From positions 124,001-188,000 of the forward strand of contig NZ_JAVRHZ010000001.1 of NCBI RefSeq assembly GCF_031846325.1: 64,000 nt of DNA. Reading direction: 5' to 3'. Below the pieces are notes generated by a model, which saw only the letters and a program-made list of their open reading frames with translations, was not told the origin of the DNA and did not search any database. This document shows positions 8,919 to 16,650 of this stretch, one piece after another (the stretch's first letter is position 1; every line of letters begins with the position of its first letter). Source of the DNA: Patiriisocius_A hiemis. GTDB taxonomy: Bacteria > Bacteroidota > Bacteroidia > Flavobacteriales > Flavobacteriaceae. The position numbers and the translations under genes were made by a program.

Positions 8919-11459
8919 TTAAATACTATAGTAAGCCCTGTTACTTTTATTAACACTCCCTTGCCCTATATTTGGAGCTCTATTTTTTCTTTTGAAAAGA
9001 TTAGATATTTGATTGTAATCTATAAAGTATTGCAAACGCAATGAAAATATATGATTCATATCTTGACTAAATAAGTTATCTAAGCTTCTAAAGAAATCAT
9101 CGTCCACATTTGTGCCACTTTCAAATAATTGATTTCTGTATAGTGCTGTTAAAAAACTACCAGGACCTACTTGCCAGGTATAATTTAAATCTAGATTCCA
9201 TGTGTTAAAATTAACGTTTGAATCATCTAATCCAAGCTCCTCATATGTATTAGGTTGTATCTCAAGGCTACCGTCTTCTTGTAAGAAATAAGGTCTTGAG
9301 TCGTACACAACTTTTGTCCAAAAATGTCTAAGAGATAAAGAAACACTATGGAATGGATTAAATGTATAGCTACCTGATAAGTTATTCTCTATGGTAGTAA
9401 TATCTCGTTCACCAAAAACTATTTCACCCTCAATATTATTTGAAGAATTTGCAAAGCCTCTACTACCTTTATTATTGTTATAATTAAAATTATATCCAAA
9501 CCTAAGTTTGTCACTAGCCAATATAGAAGGTCCAACTCCAAGAAAATAACCAAACAAGTCTCTTTCACTATCAAAGGCATGAAATGTACCCAAGTTAGCG
9601 TTTAACGATAATGTTTTATTTGAGTTTGTTTCAATCCAGCCATTAATGTTCCCTATGTTTTTAAACACAAAAAAGCGTTTGTTTTCAAAATCACGAGGTT
9701 CAAAAAAATCAAATTGTTTTCCGGGTTCAAAATTAATGTTACCGCCAAACCACATAAGCTTTTTAGTTTGTCCGTTGAGCCAAAACCCAAAATTTGTTCC
9801 TGTAAATGTACTGGGTTTAAATAAGCGCCTGTAGTTTACAAAAGTTCCTGTTGAGAAATTATTTAGTTTTTCGGTAGGTTCAAAAATGGTATATGAGGCA
9901 TCTATTCCAAAATCATTCAGGTTATTCCTAAAGTTTAACCCTAAATCATTTATGTTATAGTTTTCATTAGAAAAACTATGATCAAAACTATATCTAAATT
10001 TGCCATGTGCTTTTCGTATAAAAAAGAATGAACTAAACCCAGTTTCTAAATTTTCTGTTCCAGGAAGATTTCGGTTACTCATTTTAACATCTGCTCGAAT
10101 ATTATAAGTATTCCTTTTATTAGAAACATCGGTAACAAGTGCAGTTACGTTGGCATCTCTAAAACCACTTCCCTCGCGGGTTACATTTGTATTTACTAAG
10201 CTAATAGAAGAATTGCCATTAAATAGTTGATCTACGACTGCAATATTATAATTGGTAAAAGGTTCTACGACTTCTCTTCTATTAGTAATTATAGTTTCTG
10301 TTAGGTTTGAATCTGGATTGGTAAACTCTTCTGTTTTTCGAACAGTTACTTCAGTTTTTTCAGTAATGGCATTAAAAATTCCTATTCCAAGCCCTTTTTT
10401 GGTTCTACCAGAAAGCTTAATAGCGTTGAGTACTTTTACTTCATTTGGGAATTCTCCAACAACTTCTTCATTTTCTTCTAGATTTAAATTGCGACTAGGC
10501 CTACTACCCACACGTCTTGAGAAAAATAAGTTTCCTTTATTAAATAAATCTACTCCTTCTTTAAAAAATTGACGTTGTTCTCCAAAAGTTTGTTCAAAAG
10601 GGCCAAGGTTAAGTGTTAGGTTATCAAAGGCTGCTTGACTAAAATCTGGAATAAGTGTGGCATCTAATGTAAAGTTTTCTGTGAGACCATATTTTACATC
10701 TAACCCAATCTTGTAAGTAGGGTTATCAAAGTTATCAAATACCGTAGTGGTAAATGGGTAAAGGTTAAGTCGCACCGGTGGGTCAATATTTTTAATTCCA
10801 TTTAGTTCACCATGATAGAGTCCAATATTACCTTTTGTCCTGTCAATTGCATTCCATGTATATTGTGTATTGTCTATTCTAAAACGTCTATGAAATTGTA
10901 ACCCCCACGTTTCTACATCTTTAGAAAAACGAAGCGTTCTATAAGGAAGTTTCATTTCTACAATCCATCCATCATCTACAATTTTCACGGCACTATCCCA
11001 TACGGCACTCCACCCAAAATCCTCCCCATTCCCAGGAGTTGCAATTGCATCTGCTTGTGTTCCAGAGGCAAAAACAAAAAACTCTACATCGTTTTGTGCA
11101 TCGTTATTCGGATTTAAGACCACAAGGAAAAAATCTGATTGCCCAAAGTTATCTCTACTTGTAATTTGTTTCTGAATATCTTCAGGTTTGTCTTTTAGAT
11201 ATGCTGAAACATATATAGCATCATCATCGTAACACATTTTTACTAATGTTTTTTGATGCTCTTTAAGAGTAACTCCCATTTCGGGTCTAAATTGAATAAA
11301 ATCTGTAGCAATTTCTGCATCTTGCCAAGCGGCATCATCTAATACTCCATCAATTTTTGGTGCTTTTGTAACTCTGTCAATGGAAAGTGATTTTTTTTCT
11401 TGTGCTGAAATTTGCAATACAAAGACTATTGCAAGTAGGGTTAGCAGTTGATTTTTCAT
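8919..11459 (-). CDS. DUF5916 protein with N-terminal family 9 carbohydrate-binding-like domain
   Basis: The 846-residue protein starts with a Sec signal peptide (MKNQLLTLLAIVFVLQISAQ). Residues of about 25-230 form a carbohydrate-binding family 9-like domain (APKIDGVLDDAAWQDAE, YVSAYLKDKPEDI, VWDSAVKIVDDGW). The rest, of the DUF5916 type, has many aromatic alternating strands and ends in an aromatic-terminated segment, as expected of an outer membrane beta-barrel. The family is common in Bacteroidota, and often sits near peptidases or polysaccharide genes, but its substrate is unknown. It is monocistronic here, divergent from the tRNA-Ser gene. Confidence 0.85.
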   Translation of the reverse strand: MKNQLLTLLAIVFVLQISAQEKKSLSIDRVTKAPKIDGVLDDAAWQDAEIATDFIQFRPEMGVTLKEHQKTLVKMCYDDDAIYVSAYLKDKPEDIQKQITSRDNFGQSDFFLVVLNPNNDAQNDVEFFVFASGTQADAIATPGNGEDFGWSAVWDSAVKIVDDGWIVEMKLPYRTLRFSKDVETWGLQFHRRFRIDNTQYTWNAIDRTKGNIGLYHGELNGIKNIDPPVRLNLYPFTTTVFDNFDNPTYKIGLDVKYGLTENFTLDATLIPDFSQAAFDNLTLNLGPFEQTFGEQRQFFKEGVDLFNKGNLFFSRRVGSRPSRNLNLEENEEVVGEFPNEVKVLNAIKLSGRTKKGLGIGIFNAITEKTEVTVRKTEEFTNPDSNLTETIITNRREVVEPFTNYNIAVVDQLFNGNSSISLVNTNVTREGSGFRDANVTALVTDVSNKRNTYNIRADVKMSNRNLPGTENLETGFSSFFFIRKAHGKFRYSFDHSFSNENYNINDLGLNFRNNLNDFGIDASYTIFEPTEKLNNFSTGTFVNYRRLFKPSTFTGTNFGFWLNGQTKKLMWFGGNINFEPGKQFDFFEPRDFENKRFFVFKNIGNINGWIETNSNKTLSLNANLGTFHAFDSERDLFGYFLGVGPSILASDKLRFGYNFNYNNNKGSRGFANSSNNIEGEIVFGERDITTIENNLSGSYTFNPFHSVSLSLRHFWTKVVYDSRPYFLQEDGSLEIQPNTYEELGLDDSNVNFNTWNLDLNYTWQVGPGSFLTALYRNQLFESGTNVDDDFFRSLDNLFSQDMNHIFSLRLQYFIDYNQISNLFKRKNRAPNIGQGSVNKSNRAYYSI

Positions 11460-11554
11460 GGATAGGTTTTTGATTGATATTAAAAAGACCTGAGAAATTG
11501 TAAAATGTTACACCCTCAAAAGAATGATTAGTTCTAGTCTTTATGGCTTAATCA

Positions 11555-11589
11555 CCTATAACTAGTGGGCTTTTGGCATTAGTTATAGG
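11555..11589. repeat. Inverted repeat between the DUF5916 gene and tRNA-Ser
   Basis: CCTATAACTA (11555-11564) and TAGTTATAGG (11580-11589) form a perfect 10-base inverted repeat with a 15-base loop. No T-run follows. It could be an operator for the DUF5916 promoter or a weak hairpin; I see nothing else in the 11460-11660 gap. Confidence 0.5.
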
Positions 11590-11661
11590 ATGGTTTTTAA
11601 GCTAACTTATATTAATAACTAAATAATTTGTGATTTATTTCAAGAAAATAAAAAAGCATCT

Positions 11662-11669
11662 TATATTTG
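11662..11669 (+). promoter_or_regulatory. Promoter -7 element of tRNA-Ser
   Basis: TATATTTG matches TAnnTTTG and lies 38 bases before the mature 5' end of the tRNA. The -33 element is unclear. Confidence 0.45.
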
Positions 11670-11707
11670 CATCCGCATTTAAGCAAATAGCTTGATGAGG
11701 CACTCAA

Positions 11708-11792
11708 GGAGAAATGGCAGAGTGGTCGAATGCGGCAGTCTTGAAAACTGTTGAGGGTCACACCTCCGGGGGTTCGAATCCCTCTTTCTCCG
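11708..11792 (+). tRNA. tRNA-Ser (anticodon TGA), integration site of two elements
   Basis: The 85-base gene folds as a class II tRNA: acceptor GGAGAAA/TTTCTCC, anticodon arm CAGTCTTGAAAACTG with anticodon TGA, a long variable arm, T-arm with GGTTCGAATCC, and discriminator G. CCA is not encoded. The last 12 bases recur, with one further C, at 22468-22480 and 52274-52286, which marks this tRNA as the attachment target of the elements that follow. The tRNA itself is intact. Confidence 0.96.
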
Positions 11793-11793
11793 C
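11781..11793 (+). repeat. att copy 1, left end of element A (tRNA 3' end)
   Basis: CCTCTTTCTCCGC, within and just past the tRNA-Ser 3' end. It is identical to the copies at 22468-22480 and 52274-52286. Strand exchange must have occurred inside this 13-base identity. Confidence 0.88.
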
Positions 11794-11825
11794 TGATAAA
11801 GTTGTCATTAGACACTTTAAAAATC

Positions 11826-11866
11826 AAAACCCTTTAAACTCAATGTTTAGAGGGTTTTTTAGTTTT
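11826..11866 (+). terminator. Element-borne terminator after tRNA-Ser
   Basis: AAAACCCT (11826-11833) pairs with AGGGTTTT (11851-11858), with an inner TAAAC/GTTTA stem and a T-rich tail. It stands 34 bases behind the tRNA and replaces the native terminator displaced to 52292. The left end of element B has a very similar hairpin. Confidence 0.8.
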
Positions 11867-11905
11867 TGACGATGTATCAAAATCCACCTTAAACGTCAAA
11901 ACAGA

Positions 11906-11951
11906 GTTACCCTTTTGGTTACCCTACAAAATCACCTCATCACAGGGTAAC
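11906..11951 (+). repeat. Probable integrase arm sites, left end of element A
   Basis: GTTACCC occurs at 11906-11912 and 11918-11924, 12 bases apart in the same orientation, with an inverted copy GGGTAAC at 11945-11951. The same pair with the same spacing recurs near the right end (22388-22406), as expected for arm-type binding sites. Confidence 0.65.
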
Positions 11952-11959
11952 TAAAATCT

Positions 11960-11992
11960 TAGGGAATCATAGGGAATCCCTAGCTATACCTA
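11960..11992 (+). promoter_or_regulatory. Operator-like repeat, copy 1 (integrase promoter)
   Basis: Half-site TAGGGAAT (11960-11967), two bases, the near-palindrome TAGGGAATCCCTA (11970-11982), then ATACCTA (11986-11992). TTTG at 12008-12011 follows 16 bases later and the integrase ATG lies at 12034. The same arrangement occurs upstream of two more element A genes. Confidence 0.7.
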
Positions 11993-12033
11993 GTATTTAC
12001 TGGCAATTTTGTAACAAATTAAAAAGTAATACT

Positions 12034-13254
12034 ATGATTAGAACTTATTTTTACCTGAAAACTGACAAGGAAAATAGTAATGGTGAATCCGCTATTTATG
12101 CTAAAATCAAGTTACAAGGAAAAACCTCCACCCTAAGTACTGGAAAATATATTGATAAAGACCGTTGGGAAGCTACCAACAAACTAAAAAACACCTTACG
12201 TGTTACGAGTGAAAAAAACACCCGAACCACTTTAAAACTAATAGAATCGAAGATTGAATCCATTTATTTGGAATTAGTGAAGTTAGATTCAAATGTTACC
12301 CTAAACGACATAAAGAATCAGTTAAAAGGTAAAAAGCCTAAACCTTATGAATTGGATGTTCTGGAGCTTTTCCAGAAGCATAACGATTATTTTAAGCGCA
12401 AATACGAAGCAGGTGAACGAACAAAAGCATCATTACAGAAGTATAATCGAGCAAAAGACCTATTGTCCAATTTCTTGTATGAGAAATATAGAAAAAAGCA
12501 CTTTTGCATCACAGAGATAGACAACACCTTTATATATGAATTAGAACATTTTTTAAAGTACGAATCCACATTTAAAAGTATAGTAGGTATCAATCACAAT
12601 TCAGTTGTAAAATATTTCCAATGCTTTAAAACGATGTGCCGTTTTGGTGTAAGACGTGACCTCATCAATAAAAACCCTTTTTTGGTGTACGATGAAAAGC
12701 TAGTGATTAAGGATGCGGTTTTCTTAACGCTTGCAGAGTTACAACGCATAGAAAAGAAAGTATTTGAAACAGAACGATTAAACCGTGTTAAAGACATATT
12801 TCTGTTTTCCTGTTATACCAGTTACGCACCTGTTGATGTGGAAAATTTAACCATAAAGAACCTTATTGAAGATAATGAAGGTACATTATGGATTAAGACC
12901 AATAGGGCTAAAACAGCTATAAAATCTAATGTACCTGTATTACCACCAGTACAACGGATTATAAAAAAATACGCACATCTGGAAGGTGGTAAACTACTAC
13001 CCACCATAAGCAATCAAAAAATTAACGAGTACTTAAAAGAAATTGCTATTTTGTGCAAGATAGACAAGAAGCTCACCCATTATGTAGCAAGACACACTTT
13101 TGCCACTACGGTAACGCTAGGAAACGGTGTGTCCATTGAAAATGTTTCATCTATGATGGGGCATTCAAAAATTACAATGACACAGCACTACGCAAAGGTT
13201 CTGGATAGTAGCGTAAAAAAGGAAATGGGTGTTTTGAGTGCAAAACTCATATAG
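12034..13254 (+). CDS. Tyrosine recombinase (integrase) of element A
   Basis: The 406-residue protein has the layout of Bacteroidota integrases: an arm-binding domain (residues 1-100), a core-binding SAM-like domain (about 105-220) and a catalytic domain (about 228-400). Catalytic residues visible are Lys293, Arg353 (VARHTFAT), His377 (GHSKI) and the nucleophile Tyr386 (QHYAKV). The first catalytic Arg is missing: YTSYAPVD stands where YTGLRxxD is normal, as in IntDOT, which also lacks it. The His of the HxxR box is Tyr350. It lies at the left end of the element next to the att site and should drive integration and, with a partner, excision. Confidence 0.93.
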   Translation: MIRTYFYLKTDKENSNGESAIYAKIKLQGKTSTLSTGKYIDKDRWEATNKLKNTLRVTSEKNTRTTLKLIESKIESIYLELVKLDSNVTLNDIKNQLKGKKPKPYELDVLELFQKHNDYFKRKYEAGERTKASLQKYNRAKDLLSNFLYEKYRKKHFCITEIDNTFIYELEHFLKYESTFKSIVGINHNSVVKYFQCFKTMCRFGVRRDLINKNPFLVYDEKLVIKDAVFLTLAELQRIEKKVFETERLNRVKDIFLFSCYTSYAPVDVENLTIKNLIEDNEGTLWIKTNRAKTAIKSNVPVLPPVQRIIKKYAHLEGGKLLPTISNQKINEYLKEIAILCKIDKKLTHYVARHTFATTVTLGNGVSIENVSSMMGHSKITMTQHYAKVLDSSVKKEMGVLSAKLI

Positions 13255-13291
13255 ATTTTTATCTTTATCTATTAAAATCTTATTCGCATTC

Positions 13292-14293
13292 ATGAAGGAC
13301 TTAAGAAAATTATCAGAAATTGACGCAGTCATAGAAAAGGCTATTAAACTTGATATTAGCTTTAATGCTTCAATTCAAAATTTCACATATAATGACTATT
13401 GGGTAAATGAGATACAACGTTCATATTTTGATAAGAGAATTACAAAACTTGATAAAAAAATAGAAAAAGTAATTGACAAAAACGATAAAGGGCATATAGC
13501 ATATTTGCAAGGTATTACTCAAAATATCAAGACCAAACTAGAAGAATTGTCCGAGCTAAAATTAGATGACCTAAAAGACATAGACTATCAAAAACAGGGT
13601 TGGGATGTGTACTTAAACTATCCCCATAACCCACCAGAAGACAGTAGTTTGGAATTATGGTTACCACAACCAGAAACAGGAAAGGATGACCGACACGCTT
13701 ATGTTTTACAGATAGTAGGTAGTTTTTATGAATTAAGCTACGATGAGGTTTCCACGAAGACACAAGAGGAATTAAATTCTATTTTGGTCGAAAAACACGA
13801 TTTACAAGATGATGAATTACAGTTAGTTTACTCTAAAGCCCATCTAATATATATCATACAACTACACGGCAAACTGTTAAAAGAGTTATTTCAAAAATTT
13901 CAGAGTATTCTGAACTTGATATTTAAGCTTTCAAAATATGAGAATGGAGACTTTAGTTTAGGTAGTAACGAGGTCAGAAAAAAGAAAGGTAAGTTATTTT
14001 TTAAAGGCAGAAAGTATCAACTAGCATACATTTTTAAGTTTTTGTACGATTATGACTATATAAGTGGTAGCGTTAATCAGAATAAAGCAGATACACCGAT
14101 TAAAGAGTTTATCAATGAAAGTGAAACGTATTATTTTGAGAATGATGAGCCTGTAAAAATTGAGAAGTTCGGTAAAGAGTGGTCTAAGGTTGGAAAGCAC
14201 GCTGAAAACCACGTTTACAAAGAAATTGAGTTTATTGAAGAACTAATGGTTAATCTCGAAAAGCGTATTGAACATCTTAAAAACACAGACTAG
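13292..14293 (+). CDS. Unknown 333-residue protein of element A
   Basis: I chose the ATG at 13292 (MKDLRKLSEID); the frame is open further upstream to 13238 but that would overlap the integrase. The protein is helical, with a coiled-coil-like stretch at about residues 40-90 (RITKLDKKIEKVIDKND) and a second charged helix at the C-terminus. No catalytic motif, signal or membrane segment is visible and I do not recognise the family. It follows the integrase by 37 bases and is probably cotranscribed with it; the next operator repeat begins right after its stop. Confidence 0.8.
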   Translation: MKDLRKLSEIDAVIEKAIKLDISFNASIQNFTYNDYWVNEIQRSYFDKRITKLDKKIEKVIDKNDKGHIAYLQGITQNIKTKLEELSELKLDDLKDIDYQKQGWDVYLNYPHNPPEDSSLELWLPQPETGKDDRHAYVLQIVGSFYELSYDEVSTKTQEELNSILVEKHDLQDDELQLVYSKAHLIYIIQLHGKLLKELFQKFQSILNLIFKLSKYENGDFSLGSNEVRKKKGKLFFKGRKYQLAYIFKFLYDYDYISGSVNQNKADTPIKEFINESETYYFENDEPVKIEKFGKEWSKVGKHAENHVYKEIEFIEELMVNLEKRIEHLKNTD

Positions 14294-14298
14294 AATCT

Positions 14299-14331
14299 TA
14301 GGGAATGTTAGGGAATCCCTAGTGATACCTA
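14299..14331 (+). promoter_or_regulatory. Operator-like repeat, copy 2 (HTH-polymerase promoter)
   Basis: TAGGGAAT (14299-14306), TAGGGAATCCCTA (14309-14321) and ATACCTA (14325-14331), with TTTG at 14347-14350, again 16 bases on. The gene start is at 14378. Confidence 0.7.
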
Positions 14332-14377
14332 ACTAAAACCCGAAAATTTGCATCATAATATTTTAAAACCAATAATT

Positions 14378-14671
14378 ATGATGCAAAACGAATCACAGAT
14401 TTCTATTATTCCATTTGGAGAGCTAAGAAAGCTTTTCTTACCATTACACGACAAGTTATCACAACTTGAAACTAAACTGGATAAAACAAGCCCTAATCCA
14501 GTAAAAAAGTACTATCGTAACAAAGATTTGAAGTTACTGTTTGGTATTTCTCAAAATACCATTATAAAGTATAGAAATAATGGTTACATACCATTTACTA
14601 CCATTGGTGATGTGTACCTATATCCTGTTAAGGAAATTGATAAGATTTTATCTGATAATCTAATTGGGTAA
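14378..14671 (+). CDS. Excisionase-like helix-turn-helix protein
   Basis: The start is the ATG at 14378 (a second ATG follows directly); a reading from a TTG at 14348 would begin inside the promoter. The 97-residue product has an N-terminal helical part and a C-terminal HTH_17-type winged helix: YYRNKDLKLLFGISQNTII, then the GDVYLYPVKEIDKIL wing and last helix. Such proteins serve as directionality factors or regulators in Bacteroidota elements. It could bind the TAGGGAAT operator. One base separates its stop from the next ATG, so it is cotranscribed with the polymerase-like gene. Confidence 0.8.
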   Translation: MMQNESQISIIPFGELRKLFLPLHDKLSQLETKLDKTSPNPVKKYYRNKDLKLLFGISQNTIIKYRNNGYIPFTTIGDVYLYPVKEIDKILSDNLIG

Positions 14672-14672
14672 A

Positions 14673-16118
14673 ATGTCGTTAAAGCTCTTTTTACCTCAAT
14701 TATTACTAGAACGTTTTCACGATAGATTAGATGATATTAAGCCTATCAAAAACATTATTAAGTCTTGGGATGATGAACTAGTACCATTAGAATACAAAGT
14801 AGAAAAGTTCTACTTGTTGTTAGCCATACTATTTGACCCAAAAGGTAACGGTTACAATGAAAAAAATATAAACGGTTTTACATTTGTACCACTATCATCA
14901 GAACATTTAACTGATATTATAGGGAACGACTATGCAAGCTATCTTAGATATTTACAAAATCAAGGTTTTGTTTTAAGTGATAATAATTATTTAGCTAATA
15001 AATGTAGATATTATCATTTGTACAATTCATATATAGATTATAATAGTAATAGTGTATTCTATTGTTATATAGATGAGGTGAACAATACAAGTAAAAGTCC
15101 TATAAACATTAGTATTATAACTGATAATAAAAAGGGGAAAGAAAGTAATTGTGTTGAAGTAACTATTACACCAAATTCTAGTTTGTTTAAAAGCAAAAAG
15201 AAGAAGTATGATTTACAAACTGATAGGAAGAAAAAGTTAGCAAAGCATATCAAGACTGATATGTGGAAGCATTACACTAAAACAATGGTTCTGGATATAG
15301 AGCGAGCAGAAAAGTATTGCTATGATTATCTTAGACAATGTACCGAAGTACTTGAAAGGAAATATCGTAAAAAAGAGATTGACCGCAATACGCTCATTAA
15401 AGCAAAAGCAATACTTCAAAATAAATACCTAAACAGGATTTCGTCAGTAAATAATTTAAAGAATCCCAAAAAAGATAAGTCTTGGTTATACAGTAGAAAA
15501 GGTAAAAACAGAAGACTAAACACAAACTTGACGATGATGGCAAGCGACCTAAGACCGTTTATCGTTGGTTATGAGAAAATGTCCTATTTAGACCTTTCTA
15601 ACTCACAGCCTGTGCTTTTTAACGTAACGCTTCAACAACTAAAAGAAAAAGCATCAGAAACGCTTAAAATGGAGATTGACAGATACTTTGACATTACAAT
15701 CAATGGTAGATGGTATGAAGAACTATGTGATATTTTCAAATGTGATAGAGAAACAGCAAAAAAGAATTGGATGTTAATAGCGTACTCAAAAAATGATGAA
15801 TGTCTGCGCCTTAAAAGTAAATTCAAAAGGAGTTTTCCGGAGATATATGCAGTCATAGAGCTACAAAAACAAGTTGATTACACAAAATTTTCAATTGGAT
15901 TACAGAAAATCGAAAGTCAAATTTTTATCGATGTAATATGTAAACGACTAGTGGAAAGTGATATACTACCGTTGTCAATTCACGATGGTGTTTTAGTTGA
16001 TAAGAACGACACAGAAAAAACCTACCAGATAATGACCGATGCTTTATCTGAATATATTGGTGCTGTTCCTGTTATAGATATCAATGGTTTAAAACGTTAT
16101 CCAATGATTGCAGGTTAA
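14673..16118 (+). CDS. Polymerase-like protein (divergent family-A palm motifs)
   Basis: The ATG at 14673 follows the HTH gene's stop by one base; a TTG at 14664 is a less likely start. In the 481-residue product, residues of about 1-270 are of unknown fold. The C-terminal part has, in order, a basic RRLNTNLT stretch (about 280-287), SYLDLSNSQPVLF with Asp307 and Gln312, DRETAKKNWMLIAYS with Arg359, Lys363 and Tyr371, and LSIHDGVLV with His437-Asp438. These line up with motifs A, B and C of family-A DNA polymerases and T7-type RNA polymerases. This is my reading of motifs, not a known annotation. No exonuclease domain is apparent. It may replicate the excised element. A truncated relative lies at 31440. 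Confidence 0.7.
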   Translation: MSLKLFLPQLLLERFHDRLDDIKPIKNIIKSWDDELVPLEYKVEKFYLLLAILFDPKGNGYNEKNINGFTFVPLSSEHLTDIIGNDYASYLRYLQNQGFVLSDNNYLANKCRYYHLYNSYIDYNSNSVFYCYIDEVNNTSKSPINISIITDNKKGKESNCVEVTITPNSSLFKSKKKKYDLQTDRKKKLAKHIKTDMWKHYTKTMVLDIERAEKYCYDYLRQCTEVLERKYRKKEIDRNTLIKAKAILQNKYLNRISSVNNLKNPKKDKSWLYSRKGKNRRLNTNLTMMASDLRPFIVGYEKMSYLDLSNSQPVLFNVTLQQLKEKASETLKMEIDRYFDITINGRWYEELCDIFKCDRETAKKNWMLIAYSKNDECLRLKSKFKRSFPEIYAVIELQKQVDYTKFSIGLQKIESQIFIDVICKRLVESDILPLSIHDGVLVDKNDTEKTYQIMTDALSEYIGAVPVIDINGLKRYPMIAG

Positions 16119-16334
16119 GAAGTATAATTTTGAAAAATATTCTTGTTTCATTCTTTACATAGAGTGTGAATACCAAAAACACCACTATTGATACCAATAC
16201 AGCCGTTTTAAGCTCATTTGCAGGTCGAGTTTACCCGTACGTAGAAAATCTATACAAATATTTTTTACCACTCTAAGGACATGCAAAAAGGCATTTGTAA
16301 TTAACCTATGTAAGAGCGGTGATGCGGTTAGGCT
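16119..16334. other. Gene-free gap in element A
   Basis: No open frame of note lies in these 216 bases. They contain short inverted matches (ACATAGAGTG near 16156, CACTCTAAGG near 16270, CCTATGTAAGAGCGGTG near 16303). The stretch follows the polymerase-like gene and could hold an origin or a regulatory RNA, but nothing decides it. Confidence 0.3.
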
Positions 16335-16538
16335 TCAATCTAGCCTTTTACGTTTGGGTTCAAAGTGTTCTATGATGCTGTTATGGATTCGCCAGACGTT
16401 ATTCTGTTTGGATAATAACGATGGTTGACCCTTGTATTTCTTTTTAAGAGTAGCTAATCTGTAACGTAGTGTACGTTCTGAAATTTGATAATATTCCATC
16501 ACCTCAACACCAGTATAGTGAGTTTTTAATTTTCGCAT
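16335..16538 (-). CDS. Small HTH protein
   Basis: The 67-residue product starts MRKLKTHYTGVEVMEYY and has a helix-turn-helix-like stretch, EYYQISERTLRYRLATL, followed by a short wing-like tail with basic residues. It probably binds DNA and may regulate the divergent Type III R-M genes, whose mod ATG lies 112 bases away. I do not recognise the family beyond the HTH. Confidence 0.65.
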   Translation of the reverse strand: MRKLKTHYTGVEVMEYYQISERTLRYRLATLKKKYKGQPSLLSKQNNVWRIHNSIIEHFEPKRKRLD

Positions 16539-16650
16539 AGTTGTATATCTTTATTATAAATATGCAGGTGCATAATAGAAGACAATTAAAAACCACTATT
16601 TTTAAAGTTTATTTGAGTTAGAATACCAGCAACCAAGAAAGGACATATAC

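Noticed and set aside
11612..11827. Open frame on the minus strand across the tRNA-Ser gene (71 residues)
   Set aside because: It is the well-known false protein read from the complement of tRNA-Ser; its middle is the tRNA sequence itself.
13238..13291. Upstream extension of the 333-residue gene
   Set aside because: It would overlap the integrase end, and the ATG at 13292 starts the plausible protein.
14348..14377. TTG start for the HTH gene
   Set aside because: The TTG is part of the shared TTTG promoter element at 14347-14350, so it should not be translated.
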